This document shows, piece after piece, positions 9,367-19,447 of a stretch of 64,000 nt of DNA. Each line of letters begins with the position of its first letter. Positions within the stretch are counted from its first letter, which is position 1. This stretch comes from Gammaproteobacteria bacterium (GTDB lineage: Bacteria > Pseudomonadota > Gammaproteobacteria > UBA4575): the NCBI GenBank assembly GCA_022824965.1, contig JAJDYY010000006.1:248001-312000 (forward strand), in the 5' to 3' direction. A program made the translations under genes and the position numbers. The notes under the pieces are model-generated. The model searched no databases. It was not told the DNA's origin and was given only the letters and a program-made list of their open reading frames with translations.

Positions 9367-9786
9367 CTAATCGTCTGCAAAGCCGATTTTCGAATGCGTA
9401 CCGTCGCAAAAGGGACGGTTGTTGCTGTGTTGACAGCGGCACAAACCTCCCACCTTGCGCAGGATCTCCTTTTCTTGCGTATCCTGGATACAGGCCACGC
9501 CCCGGAAGATCAGGGGACCATTGGCCTGCACCTTGATTTCAAGAACCCCGGTGTTGACAAGGTCATCCTGTGAGACGGGTGGGGTCACAAATTTGCCATC
9601 ATCCCGGAATCCGGTGACCTTGTGCTGCCCGTCACAATAGGGTTTGTTTCTGGAATTCCCACAACGGCACAAGTACAACTCGCCGGTCTTTTCCAGCAAC
9701 TCCCCGTCACTGCCGAACAACTCGAGACGGCCGGTGATGTGCAAAGGGCCATCCACGATGGATGTGATCTTGTTTCCTTCGCTCAT
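9367..9786 (-). CDS. Double CDGSH iron-sulfur domain protein
   Basis: The product has two CDGSH zinc-finger-type [2Fe-2S] sites in tandem. The first is CRCGNSRNKPYCDGQH and the second is CRCQHSNNRPFCDGTH; both keep the three Cys and one His ligands. Such proteins are redox or cluster-transfer proteins of the mitoNEET/Miner2 type; their bacterial role is unsettled. I chose ATG 9786 (MSEGNK), giving 139 residues; an in-frame ATG at 9822 is possible but adds unlike sequence. It is convergent with the TonB receptor and lies just downstream of pepN. Confidence 0.88.
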   Translation of the reverse strand: MSEGNKITSIVDGPLHITGRLELFGSDGELLEKTGELYLCRCGNSRNKPYCDGQHKVTGFRDDGKFVTPPVSQDDLVNTGVLEIKVQANGPLIFRGVACIQDTQEKEILRKVGGLCRCQHSNNRPFCDGTHSKIGFADD

Positions 9787-9835
9787 GGCTGGCTTTCTGA
9801 CAGGCAAATCCCCGGAATACATCTACTCCCGTATA

Positions 9836-12493
9836 TCATGGCGCAGACCCCAGGCTTTTTGAGACGATCTCATACACATCGCCCGAGAGATCCCGGTGTG
9901 CCGCGATCCGCTCAAGCTGTTCATGCATCTTGTCCCTGCAGGGAGCGGAGTACTTTCGCCAGCGCATCAAAGAACGGGCCAGGCGTGATGCGGCCTGAGG
10001 GTTAAGCTTGTCCAAGGCAAGCACCTGGTCTGCAACGAATGCATACCCGCTGCCGTCGGGCTGGTGGAATGCGCAGGGATTCTGTCCAGCAAACACACCA
10101 ATCAGCGCACGCACCTTGTTGGGGTTTTGCAGACTGAACAAGGCGTGCCCCATGAGACTCTTTACGGTCTCGAGAACACCCGGAACTCTCGAGAGCGCCT
10201 GGAATGCAAACCACTTCTCCATGACAAGCGGGTCGTGTGTCCATTGCCGTTCAAAGGACGAAAGCACCTGCTCACGTTCATCGCATTCCCGATGCAGCAA
10301 GGCCCGGATGGCCCCCGCCTGCTCAGTCATGTTGCCTGCCCGGACAAACTGTTTCAGCGCCAGCTTCCTGTATTCATCCTTGTCCAGATCGGTCAGCAAC
10401 TGCAAACAAACATTCTGCAGCCGTCTGCGTGCCATTTCTTGTGTGCTGTACCGGTATTCATCTTCTCTGTAACAAGCCTGATAGATCCCGAGCAGGTCCT
10501 GCTCCAAATGTTGTGCTACCGACTGCGACAAGCGGTCGCATGCCGCTACGACTTTGGGCATGTCGACCTCGTCAAGATGTTCTTCCACATCCCGCTCACC
10601 CGGCAAGGTCAGCAGCTCGGCCAACAGGCTCCGGTCCGCCGTTTCAGCCCGTAGGGTGTGCTCCAGCGCCTGGGTCAATGCCGACAGAGAGGCCGAGGCC
10701 CCGGGATCTTGTGAGCCCGTGACCCACTCGAGCAGTACGTTCAATGCCAGATGGTTCCCTGCATCCCAGCGGTTGAATGCGTCCGGTGAATGTTTCAGCA
10801 GCCAGGCGAGTTGCGTGTCGCTGTAGTCAAAACGTACACGTACCGGTGCAGAAAAATCCTGTAGCAGATCGGGCACCGGCTTCTTTTCCATATTTCTGAA
10901 TACAAAGCTCTGCTGCGAATCATCAATCAGCAATACGGTGCTCGGGCCGTCGCAAAGGCCCTGCGCCTTTGGTTCCAGTGAAAGGACATCGCCGGACGAA
11001 GCGTCCAGCAGGGAGAGCTTGACGGGGATCACGAAAGGTTGTTTTGACTCGCTTTCCGGGGTGGCCGGGCAGGATTGCCTGAAATTGAGCCTATAGGTGT
11101 TGGAAGCGCCATCCCACTGATCATCCACCTCCAGAACCGGGGTGCCTGCCTGGTCATACCAGCGCTTGAACTGTGTCAGGTCAAAAGCGTTGGCATCTGC
11201 CATCGCCGCCGCAAAATCATCCGTGGTCACCGCCTTGCCGTCGTGGCGCTCGAAGTACAGATCCATGCCCTTGCGAAATCCGTCCATGCCAAACATGCTC
11301 TGGTACATGCGTACAATCTCGGCGCCTTTCTCGTACACGGTGAGCGTATAGAAATTGTTGATTTCCAGGTAGGAGGCCGGTCGCACCGGGTGCGCCATAG
11401 GACTGGCGTCCTCGGCAAACTGATAGGTGCGCAGATAACGCACGTCTTGAATGCGCTTTACGGCCCGCGAAGTCACATCCGCGGTGAACTCCTGGTCCCG
11501 GAAAACGGTAAGCCCTTCCTTGAGGCTCAGCTGAAACCAGTCCCTGCAAGTCACACGGTTACCTGTCCAGTTGTGGAAATACTCATGCGCCACCACGGCT
11601 TCAATCATCATGTAATCTGCATCGGTCGCGGTATCGGCACGTGCCAGAACACAACTCGAATTAAAGATGTTGAGCCCCTTGTTCTCCATGGCTCCCATGT
11701 TGAAATCGTCCACCGCGACGATCATGTAGACATCCAGATCGCATTCGAGCCCGAAACGCTGCTCATCCCAACGCATCGCCTTTTGCAAGGAGCGAAGTGC
11801 ATGTGCACATTTGTCGGCATTGTGTTTTTCCGTGTAGATACGCAAAACGATGTCCTTGCCCGATGCGGTACGGTGGCTGCCCTGCAAATACACCAGGTCC
11901 GCAGCGACCAGGGCAAACAGATAACAGGGCTTGGGGAAAGGATCCTCCCACACGGCATAATGCTGGCCGTCACCGCAATCGCCCTGCTCCACGGGGTTGC
12001 CGTTGGACAGCAGAACGGGATAGCGGTCCTTGTCTGCCTGCAGGCGCACAGTATAGATCGACATCACATCGGGGCGATCCAGAAAATAGGTGATTTTCCG
12101 AAATCCCTGGGCTTCACATTGGGTACAGAAATTCCCGCTGGACTTGTACAAACCTTCCAGGGAGGTATTGGTTTGCGGGCTGATGGTCGTTTGAATACTC
12201 AATTCGAACTTTGCCGGCACCTCGGGGATCTGCAAGGTCTGATGAGTCTGTGTAAACTGTCCGGCACTCAGGCGATGCCCGTCAAGTTCGACATAATCCA
12301 GTTCCAGGTTTTCACCGTCCAGCACCAGTGCAGTGCCCAGACCAGACGTGTCCGGATTGCGAATTACCTGCAGTCTGGAGGTGACTACCGTAGACTCCTC
12401 GCTAAACTGAAATGCCAGGTGGACATGCGTAATCAGATAAGGCGGAGGTGTATAATCCTTCAGATGTATCGGCAGGGGATGACCTTCTTTCAT
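9836..12493 (-). CDS. pepN: Aminopeptidase N (M1 family)
   Basis: PepN removes N-terminal residues from peptides in the cytoplasm. From the ATG at 12493 the protein is 885 residues, close to the usual 870-890. The substrate-recognition motif GAMEN is at 267-271, the zinc site HEYFH at 303-307, and the third ligand Glu is at 326 (SLKEGLT). The C-terminal helical domain is complete. An earlier in-frame start at 12580 exists but would overlap the divergent trhO gene and extend the protein beyond family length. Confidence 0.96.
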   Translation of the reverse strand: MKEGHPLPIHLKDYTPPPYLITHVHLAFQFSEESTVVTSRLQVIRNPDTSGLGTALVLDGENLELDYVELDGHRLSAGQFTQTHQTLQIPEVPAKFELSIQTTISPQTNTSLEGLYKSSGNFCTQCEAQGFRKITYFLDRPDVMSIYTVRLQADKDRYPVLLSNGNPVEQGDCGDGQHYAVWEDPFPKPCYLFALVAADLVYLQGSHRTASGKDIVLRIYTEKHNADKCAHALRSLQKAMRWDEQRFGLECDLDVYMIVAVDDFNMGAMENKGLNIFNSSCVLARADTATDADYMMIEAVVAHEYFHNWTGNRVTCRDWFQLSLKEGLTVFRDQEFTADVTSRAVKRIQDVRYLRTYQFAEDASPMAHPVRPASYLEINNFYTLTVYEKGAEIVRMYQSMFGMDGFRKGMDLYFERHDGKAVTTDDFAAAMADANAFDLTQFKRWYDQAGTPVLEVDDQWDGASNTYRLNFRQSCPATPESESKQPFVIPVKLSLLDASSGDVLSLEPKAQGLCDGPSTVLLIDDSQQSFVFRNMEKKPVPDLLQDFSAPVRVRFDYSDTQLAWLLKHSPDAFNRWDAGNHLALNVLLEWVTGSQDPGASASLSALTQALEHTLRAETADRSLLAELLTLPGERDVEEHLDEVDMPKVVAACDRLSQSVAQHLEQDLLGIYQACYREDEYRYSTQEMARRRLQNVCLQLLTDLDKDEYRKLALKQFVRAGNMTEQAGAIRALLHRECDEREQVLSSFERQWTHDPLVMEKWFAFQALSRVPGVLETVKSLMGHALFSLQNPNKVRALIGVFAGQNPCAFHQPDGSGYAFVADQVLALDKLNPQAASRLARSLMRWRKYSAPCRDKMHEQLERIAAHRDLSGDVYEIVSKSLGSAP

Positions 12494-12567
12494 GATGTCC
12501 GTGAGAACCTTGACGAAGCGCACAGCATAAGCAAATCCGGGGCGAATTTCATCGCCATCCGCCTGAC

Positions 12568-13392
12568 ATGACAGATTCAATCACCAACATTGCCGGTTAC
12601 CAGTTCAAAACGGTGGTCGACGTCCACTTCGTGCACGGACAGGTGCAATCTTTGTGTGCACAAACCCATCTCAAGGGGAACGTGTTCATCAGCCCGGAAG
12701 GAATCAACCTGAGTCTGGCCGGATCTGCAACCGACGTTGACTATGCTCTGGACCAGCTGGGAACGGTATGTGGTTTTGACCGGCTGCTGCTGAGTACAAC
12801 TCATTCAGACATGATCCCCTTCCGGCGCCTTCTGGTGAAAACCCGCGAGGAACTGGTGCCAGAACCCGGGCCCATCGCAGCTGCAAGCCGTCAGGATCAG
12901 GCGCATTCCTCCTACATCACCGGCGACGAGCTCCGACACTGGCTCAGCACCGGGCGCGAGATCACTTTGCTGGACATGCGCAACAGTTTTGAATATGAAC
13001 TCGGCTCCTTCAACCATGCAAAGCATCTTGGATTACGTCATTTCAGGGAACTGGAAAGTGCAGCCCCCAGACTTGCAGGGCTGCCAAAAGACAAACCGGT
13101 AGTCACCTTCTGTACCGGGGGTATCCGTTGTGAAAAAGGTGCCCCGTACATCGCCAGCCAGGGTTTCAGGCAGGTCTATCAGCTCAAGGGGGGAGTGCTG
13201 GACTACCTGAAAAAATTCAGGGATGAGCACTGGCATGGAGACTGCTTTGTGTTCGACGAGCGTGTCAGTCTTGACTGCATGCTCAAGCCAACTTTTACCC
13301 GGCTTTGCCGTACCTGCCAGACCATGTTGAAAGCGGATGAGACGCAACTGTGTGCCTCCTGCGTGCGGCCTGCGGCACTTGACCAGACGTAG
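12568..13392 (+). CDS. trhO: tRNA U34 5-hydroxylase, rhodanese-like
   Basis: TrhO (YceA) hydroxylates uridine 34 of tRNA on the way to cmo5U/mcmo5U. The 274-residue product has the N-terminal ferredoxin-like domain (HLKGNVFISPEGINLSLAG) and a rhodanese domain with the active-site loop CTGGIRCEK (Cys182), which are diagnostic. A cysteine-rich C-terminal tail (CRTCQTML...CASC) is also typical. It is divergent from pepN and is followed 1 bp later by tatD, so the two are probably co-transcribed. Confidence 0.94.
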   Translation: MTDSITNIAGYQFKTVVDVHFVHGQVQSLCAQTHLKGNVFISPEGINLSLAGSATDVDYALDQLGTVCGFDRLLLSTTHSDMIPFRRLLVKTREELVPEPGPIAAASRQDQAHSSYITGDELRHWLSTGREITLLDMRNSFEYELGSFNHAKHLGLRHFRELESAAPRLAGLPKDKPVVTFCTGGIRCEKGAPYIASQGFRQVYQLKGGVLDYLKKFRDEHWHGDCFVFDERVSLDCMLKPTFTRLCRTCQTMLKADETQLCASCVRPAALDQT

Positions 13393-13393
13393 C

Positions 13394-14194
13394 ATGGAAC
13401 TCGTCGACATCTGTTTCAACCTTACCAGCGACACATTTCGCAACGACGAATCGCAGGTAATCGAACGTGCCCGCAAGGCAGGTGTGCGGTATTTCATCAT
13501 CCCCGGGTCGAGTGTGACGGACAGTGAACATGCGGTGCGGCTTTGCGAGCAGTACGAGGGCACCTGTGCCACGGCCGGCATCCACCCGCACCAGGCTAAA
13601 GAATTCATGGATGAGTCCCTCGACCAGCTGCGAGAAATTGCAGCCCATGAGAGGGTGACGGCCATCGGCGAGGCAGGACTGGACTATAACCGCAACTATT
13701 CAAGCCCAAACCAGCAGAAAGCCGCCTTCCAGGCCCAGCTTGAGCTGGCTGCCGAGCTGGCACTGCCCGTGTTCCTGCACCAGCGGGATGCACATGCGGA
13801 TTTTGCCAGGCTATTGACCCGGATACGTGATCGGCTTACCCGGGTGGTGACACACTGTTTTACCGGCACCGCCAGCGAGCTCGACTGCTATATCGATCTG
13901 GACTGCCACATCGGGATCACAGGCTGGATCTGTGATGAACGCCGCGGCCAGCATTTACACGAAATCATCCAACGTATTCCAGCCAACCGCTTGATGATCG
14001 AGACCGACGCACCGTATCTGTTGCCCAGAGACCTCCCCGCCAAGGCAACCATCCCAAAGCCCAAAGGCCGGCGCAACGAGCCAGCCTATCTGCCGCATAT
14101 ACTGCGTACTGTGGCGAACTGTCGGGGAATTTCCGAAGCGCAGGCCGCGAGGGAAACGACCCGAACGGCCAAGGACTTCTTTTCCATTCCATAG
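13394..14194 (+). CDS. tatD: TatD-family metal-dependent hydrolase
   Basis: TatD-family enzymes are metal-dependent nucleases with a TIM-barrel fold. The 266-residue product starts MELVDICFNLTSDTF, carries AIGEAGLDYNR and FLHQRDAH motifs, and ends with the METDAPYLLP-type segment (IETDAPYLLPR). The ATG at 13394 follows the trhO stop by one base. The frame extends further upstream, but only inside trhO. TatD, TatD-like YcfH and YjjV are hard to tell apart; the TNFTSDTF-like N-terminus favours TatD. Confidence 0.9.
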   Translation: MELVDICFNLTSDTFRNDESQVIERARKAGVRYFIIPGSSVTDSEHAVRLCEQYEGTCATAGIHPHQAKEFMDESLDQLREIAAHERVTAIGEAGLDYNRNYSSPNQQKAAFQAQLELAAELALPVFLHQRDAHADFARLLTRIRDRLTRVVTHCFTGTASELDCYIDLDCHIGITGWICDERRGQHLHEIIQRIPANRLMIETDAPYLLPRDLPAKATIPKPKGRRNEPAYLPHILRTVANCRGISEAQAARETTRTAKDFFSIP

Positions 14195-14247
14195 ATTCCC
14201 TCAAACTGGATATAGCCTGAATTCACCACGGCTGCTATAGGTATCGC

Positions 14248-14565
14248 ATGGTCATACAAACGAGTATCGAACATAAAATCCAGAGTGCGCTGCATCCTGT
14301 CTTCCTCGAGGTGGCGAACGAAAGCCACATGCACAACGTGGCGCCCGGATCAGAATCCCATTTCAAAGTCACCGTGGTAAGCCACGAGTTTGACGGCAAG
14401 CTGCCCGTGGCCAGACACCGCATCATGAACCGACTGCTTGCGGAAGAGTTGGCGGGTACCGTGCATGCCCTGTCACTGCACACATTTACCCCTGAGGAAT
14501 GGCAGGAAAAGAACGGCGAAATCAGGAATTCCCCGCCATGCATGGGTGGGTCTAAAGCCGGCTAG
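14248..14565 (+). CDS. bolA: BolA family protein
   Basis: The product is 105 residues with the BolA fold signatures SHMHNVAPGSESHFKV (with a conserved His) and ARHRIMNRLLAEEL. BolA proteins bind [2Fe-2S] clusters together with monothiol glutaredoxins and have been linked to stress and DNA binding. No glutaredoxin is adjacent. It starts at ATG 14248 and converges on a small response-regulator-like gene. The family call is firm. Confidence 0.92.
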   Translation: MVIQTSIEHKIQSALHPVFLEVANESHMHNVAPGSESHFKVTVVSHEFDGKLPVARHRIMNRLLAEELAGTVHALSLHTFTPEEWQEKNGEIRNSPPCMGGSKAG

Positions 14566-14579
14566 TACCCCGGGTTTAA

Positions 14580-14957
14580 TCACGTCAGACGATCGAGTGC
14601 AGTTTTGATATGTGCCTCTTTGACGGGGTACTGGAAGGTTGCAAAAAACTGGTATCGGTCGCACAGCTTGTCGAACTGGTGAGCATATTCGTGCTCATAA
14701 AACACAATCAGGTTCATCTGCGGATTCTGCTGGGCAACCGCAATCAGTGATTCCAGGCTGCTGGTGCGGTCCCTGAAATCAGACTGGTAGTTAAACTCCG
14801 CAACCACCACCTGCGGCTTGAGCTTTTTCAGTAGCGCCAGTGCCTTGCGCATGCTGAATACGACGCGGGTCGTATAACCGTAGCGCTTGTAAAGAGGACC
14901 AAAATCGGGATAACCCCCCAGCTCGACAATGGACAGCAGGAATCTTTCAGCGCCCAT
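14580..14957 (-). CDS. Hypothetical protein, receiver-like fold
   Basis: From ATG 14957 (MGAERFLLSIVELGG) the product is 125 residues. Its pattern of hydrophobic strands (PQVVVAEFNY, MNLIVFYEHEY, FFATFQYPVKEAHI) resembles a response-regulator receiver domain, and the PV near the end mimics the KP motif, but the phosphorylatable Asp and the usual acidic pair are not evident. It may be a degenerate receiver. It overlaps the end region of the Nudix gene upstream only if an earlier start (14990) is used. Confidence 0.6.
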   Translation of the reverse strand: MGAERFLLSIVELGGYPDFGPLYKRYGYTTRVVFSMRKALALLKKLKPQVVVAEFNYQSDFRDRTSSLESLIAVAQQNPQMNLIVFYEHEYAHQFDKLCDRYQFFATFQYPVKEAHIKTALDRLT

Positions 14958-14986
14958 GCATCCTGTTTTTGGCGTTGCCGATACCG

Positions 14987-15550
14987 TCAATAACGGGTGA
15001 TTTCAAAATTGTGACCCAGTCGGCGCATATCGCCGTAGTGCAGCGGGAAACTGTTATTCTGCTTGTCATCAAAATACAGCTCCAGACTCTCCCGGATCAC
15101 CGGAAAGGCGATGTCCTGCCATGGCACGTCGGCTTCATCCATCAAAGCGACTTCCAGGCTCTCCGCACCCGGGCTCGCACGCCCTTCTACCAGCACGCCG
15201 CGGAATATCAGGTATACCTGGTTGATATGGGGAAGGTTGTAGAGGCTGTACAGGCTCAGGTTCACCACTTCTGCCTTGGCCTCTTCATGCGTTTCACGCG
15301 CAGCAGCTTCCAGTGTGGTTTCCTGATTCTCCATGAACCCCGCAGGCAAGGTCCATTTCCCATAGCGTGGCTCGATCGCCCGTTTGCACATCAGAATACG
15401 GCCCTGCCACTCTGCAATGCACCCGGCAACAATTTTAGGGTTGTGATAAAAAATTTCCCGACAGGACATGCATACGAAACGCGGTCTGTTGTCGCCCTCG
15501 GGCACGGTTAGCGTAATATCTGCAGAACCACAGCTGCTACAAAATTTCAA
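14987..15550 (-). CDS. Nudix hydrolase with N-terminal zinc ribbon
   Basis: The 187-residue protein has four cysteines spaced as a zinc ribbon (Cys4, Cys7, Cys27, Cys30) and then a Nudix domain with the box GFMENQETTLEAAARETHEE. This matches the Nudix subfamily with an N-terminal ribbon that includes NADH pyrophosphatase-like enzymes. The nucleotide substrate is unknown. It sits just downstream of sseA in the same direction (25 bp). Confidence 0.9.
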   Translation of the reverse strand: MKFCSSCGSADITLTVPEGDNRPRFVCMSCREIFYHNPKIVAGCIAEWQGRILMCKRAIEPRYGKWTLPAGFMENQETTLEAAARETHEEAKAEVVNLSLYSLYNLPHINQVYLIFRGVLVEGRASPGAESLEVALMDEADVPWQDIAFPVIRESLELYFDDKQNNSFPLHYGDMRRLGHNFEITRY

Positions 15551-15575
15551 ACGATCACCTCATCCAGAGAAGCCA

Positions 15576-16424
15576 CTAGTCTCCAGTCGCGACCGGGCGG
15601 GCGGGGTCTTTGATCCACTCACTCCATGAACCGACATAAAGCCGTGTCCAGGGCAACCCCGCAATCCTCGTTGCGAGGATGTTGTGACAGGCCGTAACAC
15701 CCGAACCACACATGTTGATAACCTGCTCCGGTTGGCACGCCGAGAACATGGGCACATAGCGGCGGCTCAACTCGTCGGCAGGCAAAAACACCTTTTCCTG
15801 GCCGAGATTGCCTGCAAAAGGATAACTGGTCGCCCCGGGAACGTGTCCGGGCACAGGGTCGGTTTTCTGGTCTTTGCCGGTGAATCGTTCAGTGGAACGG
15901 GCATCCAGCAGGCGGATTTCCTGCCGTTGCAGCTGGCGCTGTACAAATTCGATATCCACCCACATTGCGGCATCGGCCTCGCCTGCAAACGAGCTGTGCG
16001 GTCTGTCCCGGGTCTCTGTCTCAAGCGGCCGGCCCTCGGTCGTCCATTTCTTGATTCCGCCGTCCAGGACTGCAACGCGCCCATGGCCTATCCAGTTGAG
16101 CAACCACCACATGCGGGCGGCAAAAGCACCCGAGAGATCATCGTAACAAACGACCTGGGAGTCGTTTTGCACTCCCCATGCACACAGCTTCTGCACAAAA
16201 CTGTCCGCATCCGGTAACGGGTGGCGCCCTGATGTCTGCGACATGGGCGAAGACAAGTCCTTGTCCATATCGGCATACTGGGCGCCGGGGATATGGCCCT
16301 TTCTGAACTTGGTCAGGCCCCCTTCAGGCTCCTTGAGCAGGTATCTGCAATCAAAGACGAACCAGTTTTCCTGATCCAGGTTTTGCTGTAAATCTTCCGT
16401 TGAAATGATCGTGTCATAACCCAT
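15576..16424 (-). CDS. sseA: 3-mercaptopyruvate/thiosulfate sulfurtransferase
   Basis: This is a tandem-rhodanese sulfurtransferase, 282 residues. The first domain is inactive-like (DCRY, YDDLSGAFAAR). The second holds the catalytic Cys239 in CGSGVTA, the loop typical of mercaptopyruvate sulfurtransferases, with HVPGA and DARS motifs before it. It moves sulfane sulfur to thiol or cyanide acceptors. In a sulfur oxidiser it could act in cytoplasmic sulfane-sulfur handling, but nothing in the context ties it to Sox or Apr. Confidence 0.92.
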   Translation of the reverse strand: MGYDTIISTEDLQQNLDQENWFVFDCRYLLKEPEGGLTKFRKGHIPGAQYADMDKDLSSPMSQTSGRHPLPDADSFVQKLCAWGVQNDSQVVCYDDLSGAFAARMWWLLNWIGHGRVAVLDGGIKKWTTEGRPLETETRDRPHSSFAGEADAAMWVDIEFVQRQLQRQEIRLLDARSTERFTGKDQKTDPVPGHVPGATSYPFAGNLGQEKVFLPADELSRRYVPMFSACQPEQVINMCGSGVTACHNILATRIAGLPWTRLYVGSWSEWIKDPARPVATGD

Positions 16425-16456
16425 CAGGGGTCCCTCCGCCAGTTCGGGCGTTTATT

Positions 16457-16864
16457 TTATCTTCTTTTACGCCCGACTTTAAATTTCTTCATGGTCTGCA
16501 CATAGTTTTGGCAGGGGATCTCCTCGAGTGAGTGATAATGCTTCACCGCCTGACCGATCGACTGGAATATATTTTCAACATGGTTTGCAGGCGCATGCAT
16601 GACATCACGGGTCAGTCCCAGCAACCCCCCGTACTGGATTTTGACATACACGCTGTGCGGTGTTTTCAGCAGGTCATCTTCGGCATCAAATGCGGACAGG
16701 CCCACTTCCTTGAATTTTTCCAGTACATCCATGCACAGGCGGCTGGCATCCTCGGAACTGCAGGCAATGTCCGGTCCGGATCGCCGGGTGACCATGCGTG
16801 CTTTCTCACAGGCATAGTCTTCCCGGATCATGGTGGCGGCAAAGCTGCACTTGCAATCCGTCAT
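16457..16864 (-). CDS. Four-cysteine KIQxGG protein (paralog of the gene at 28760-29242)
   Basis: I do not recognise a named family. From ATG 16864 (MTDCKC) the product is 135 residues with conserved-looking cysteines at 6, 19, 35 and 44, His70, and the motif KIQYGGLLGL (75-84). The spacing C-x12-C-x15-C-x8-C-x30-KIQ is exactly that of the protein at 28760-29242, so the two are homologous and the cysteines probably bind a metal or Fe-S cluster. The start overlaps the stop of the upstream ferredoxin-reductase gene by 4 bp (ATGA), which implies coupled translation and a shared redox role. It has no signal peptide. The basic tail (KKFKVGRKRR) is notable. Confidence 0.85.
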   Translation of the reverse strand: MTDCKCSFAATMIREDYACEKARMVTRRSGPDIACSSEDASRLCMDVLEKFKEVGLSAFDAEDDLLKTPHSVYVKIQYGGLLGLTRDVMHAPANHVENIFQSIGQAVKHYHSLEEIPCQNYVQTMKKFKVGRKRR

Positions 16865-17937
16865 GTCCTCGCCTCGGCGTGGATGCACTTCAGGTCGGGG
16901 TTCCCGCGAACGGGCTCATGGTGAAGCTGGTGGGCCTGAAACCCTTTTTGTATGAGCAGTTGACGTACAAGCTTGGTGATCAGATCGGGCAGCGCTGTAA
17001 ATACGTCCGCATCTTCACGGTGTTCCACATGCTGCAGCGCCGCAGACAGTTTTTCCTCAATGCCCAGCAGGCCCTCAAACCGGTCATCGACAATGTCTTC
17101 CTGCAGATGAATGGGGACATATGTCAACTGGTCCAGGGCATCCGCCCAGGAGCGGCAGAGATTGTGCATGTACAGGCCTTCGGGCCCGCACCCCAGCCAG
17201 TACAGATGGATCGGGCGTTCGCTGTCCTGGTCAGTGACATGTTCCAGCAGGCTTTTGACTGCCGCAAAACCGGTGTCGAAAGCGATCATGACCAGCGGAT
17301 TATCCTTGGATTCATCGATCACGAAGTCCCCATAGGGTCCGTGTATGTCCAGCCACGCACCCACACTCAGGCGGTTGAAAACCGTATCGGAAAATGGATC
17401 ACCTTCCTGTTTGCGTACATGGAATTCGAGCCTTTTGGCATCGCATGGACAGCTGGCAATGGCATAGTGATGCGACTCCTGCTGCTCATCCGTCACCTGC
17501 ATGTACTGGCCGGCCAGAAACCTCAGGCGAATGCTCCGCGGAACCTGGGCAGTGATGATCGCAAGGTCATCGCTGATATGCTCAATTTTGCGCACCTTGA
17601 CGCGCAGTTCCTGCACCGGGATATCGGCAGGAGCCTCTGCAATCTCCGCGTCTATCTCGACATCGCTCTGGCAGGCATTCGAACACATCAGGGCATGACC
17701 CTGGATTTTCTCAGCTTCGCGGATCACGAAATCGTGAGTGCGTAACAGCCTTGTATCGCCGCTCACGATTTTTGCCTTGCACAGGCCGCAATTGCCATTG
17801 CTGCAGCCGTAATTCAGGGGGATACCGGCACGAATGGCCGCATCGAGAATCGACTCATGTGCTTCCGCATGAAAGCGTATTCCGGAAGTTGCCAGCCGTA
17901 CTTCAAATGTCACGCCGTAAATCCATCTGTGCATCAC
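16861..17937 (-). CDS. 2Fe-2S ferredoxin/FAD/NAD(P) oxidoreductase fusion
   Basis: The 358-residue product joins a plant-type ferredoxin domain (Cys45, Cys50, Cys53 in CSNGNCGLC, and Cys85) to an FAD-binding ferredoxin-reductase domain (FLAGQYMQV, HYAIASCPC) and an NAD-binding domain. This is the architecture of oxygenase reductases and CDP-6-deoxy-glucoseen reductase. The nucleotide-binding glycine motif is degenerate (FDTGFAAVKSLLEHV, where GTGIAP-like is usual). No oxygenase is nearby; the only coupled gene is the four-cysteine protein downstream, which may be its electron partner. Start alternatives at ATG 17934 or a GTG near residue 9 cannot be excluded. Confidence 0.88.
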   Translation of the reverse strand: MMHRWIYGVTFEVRLATSGIRFHAEAHESILDAAIRAGIPLNYGCSNGNCGLCKAKIVSGDTRLLRTHDFVIREAEKIQGHALMCSNACQSDVEIDAEIAEAPADIPVQELRVKVRKIEHISDDLAIITAQVPRSIRLRFLAGQYMQVTDEQQESHHYAIASCPCDAKRLEFHVRKQEGDPFSDTVFNRLSVGAWLDIHGPYGDFVIDESKDNPLVMIAFDTGFAAVKSLLEHVTDQDSERPIHLYWLGCGPEGLYMHNLCRSWADALDQLTYVPIHLQEDIVDDRFEGLLGIEEKLSAALQHVEHREDADVFTALPDLITKLVRQLLIQKGFQAHQLHHEPVRGNPDLKCIHAEART

Positions 17938-18043
17938 TCATATAAGGAGATACATAACGTAAATAGCCCTTGCAGACAATACGTCATGGGGAAAACTGTC
18001 TTGCACCACGAGCCGGGTTCCAGTATTTTGTCGACCCGTAATC

Positions 18044-18679
18044 ATGCGACACCCGACAGACAATCCCATGCCCGCAACCGCCTCCCGGACCCGTCCCGCA
18101 GTCCCGGACAGCCTCCACGACTTCACCCGCAGTCACAACCTGCAAGTAGGGGTCGTTTCGGACACTCACGGATACGTCGATCCGGACATCCAGGATCAGC
18201 TTGACGGCAGCGACCTGATCCTGCATGCCGGGGACATCGGCTCCAGCCTTGTCCTGCAGCAGTTAAGGGAAATCTGCGAAAACGTCGTGGCAGTGCAGGG
18301 AAACAACGACTGCACCGAGAAATGGCCCGCAGATGAGCACCGGGAACTCATGGGCATCGGCAAGCTGGCCGAGATCCAGTTGCCCGGCGGCAGTATCATG
18401 CTGATGCACGGGGATGCATACGGCATGCCAGGCCGACGACATGCAGAGATGCGACAACACTTTGCGAATTCCACCGCTATCGTCTACGGGCACAGCCACA
18501 TGCTGGTCTGTGACCAGGAGACACGGCCCTGGGTCCTGAACCCGGGAGCGGCTGGAAAATCCCGCACCCGGGGCGGCGCTTCCTGCCTGTGCATGTCCGT
18601 CAGCGCCAAGGGATGGAAAGTCTCCGAATTTCGTGTAGGGCAGCAGGACTCCTGCGACCCGACCGTACAGGCCTCCTGA
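18044..18679 (+). CDS. YfcE-type metallophosphoesterase
   Basis: The product is a 211-residue calcineurin-like phosphodiesterase with the metal-binding motifs in order: SDTHG, HAGDIG, GNND, MHGD and YGHSH. It matches the small YfcE/MJ0936 family, whose members cleave phosphodiesters in vitro. The first 30 residues are not conserved-looking, so the true start could be ATG 18068 or later. It stands alone, with its 3' end facing adk. Confidence 0.88.
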   Translation: MRHPTDNPMPATASRTRPAVPDSLHDFTRSHNLQVGVVSDTHGYVDPDIQDQLDGSDLILHAGDIGSSLVLQQLREICENVVAVQGNNDCTEKWPADEHRELMGIGKLAEIQLPGGSIMLMHGDAYGMPGRRHAEMRQHFANSTAIVYGHSHMLVCDQETRPWVLNPGAAGKSRTRGGASCLCMSVSAKGWKVSEFRVGQQDSCDPTVQAS

Positions 18680-18760
18680 AACCTTCCCGAAGGCGCCCGC
18701 CGGGACGGCTGGCAACCTCGCTGTTGTGCACCCTGCTTAACGAATCCGGATACGGGTACT

Positions 18761-19447
<687 letters not shown>

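Noticed and set aside
11075..12571. Open frame of 498 codons on the + strand opposite pepN
   Set aside because: pepN is intact with its zinc and GAMEN motifs; the antisense frame has no domain, no ribosome binding site and a composition expected from codon mirroring.
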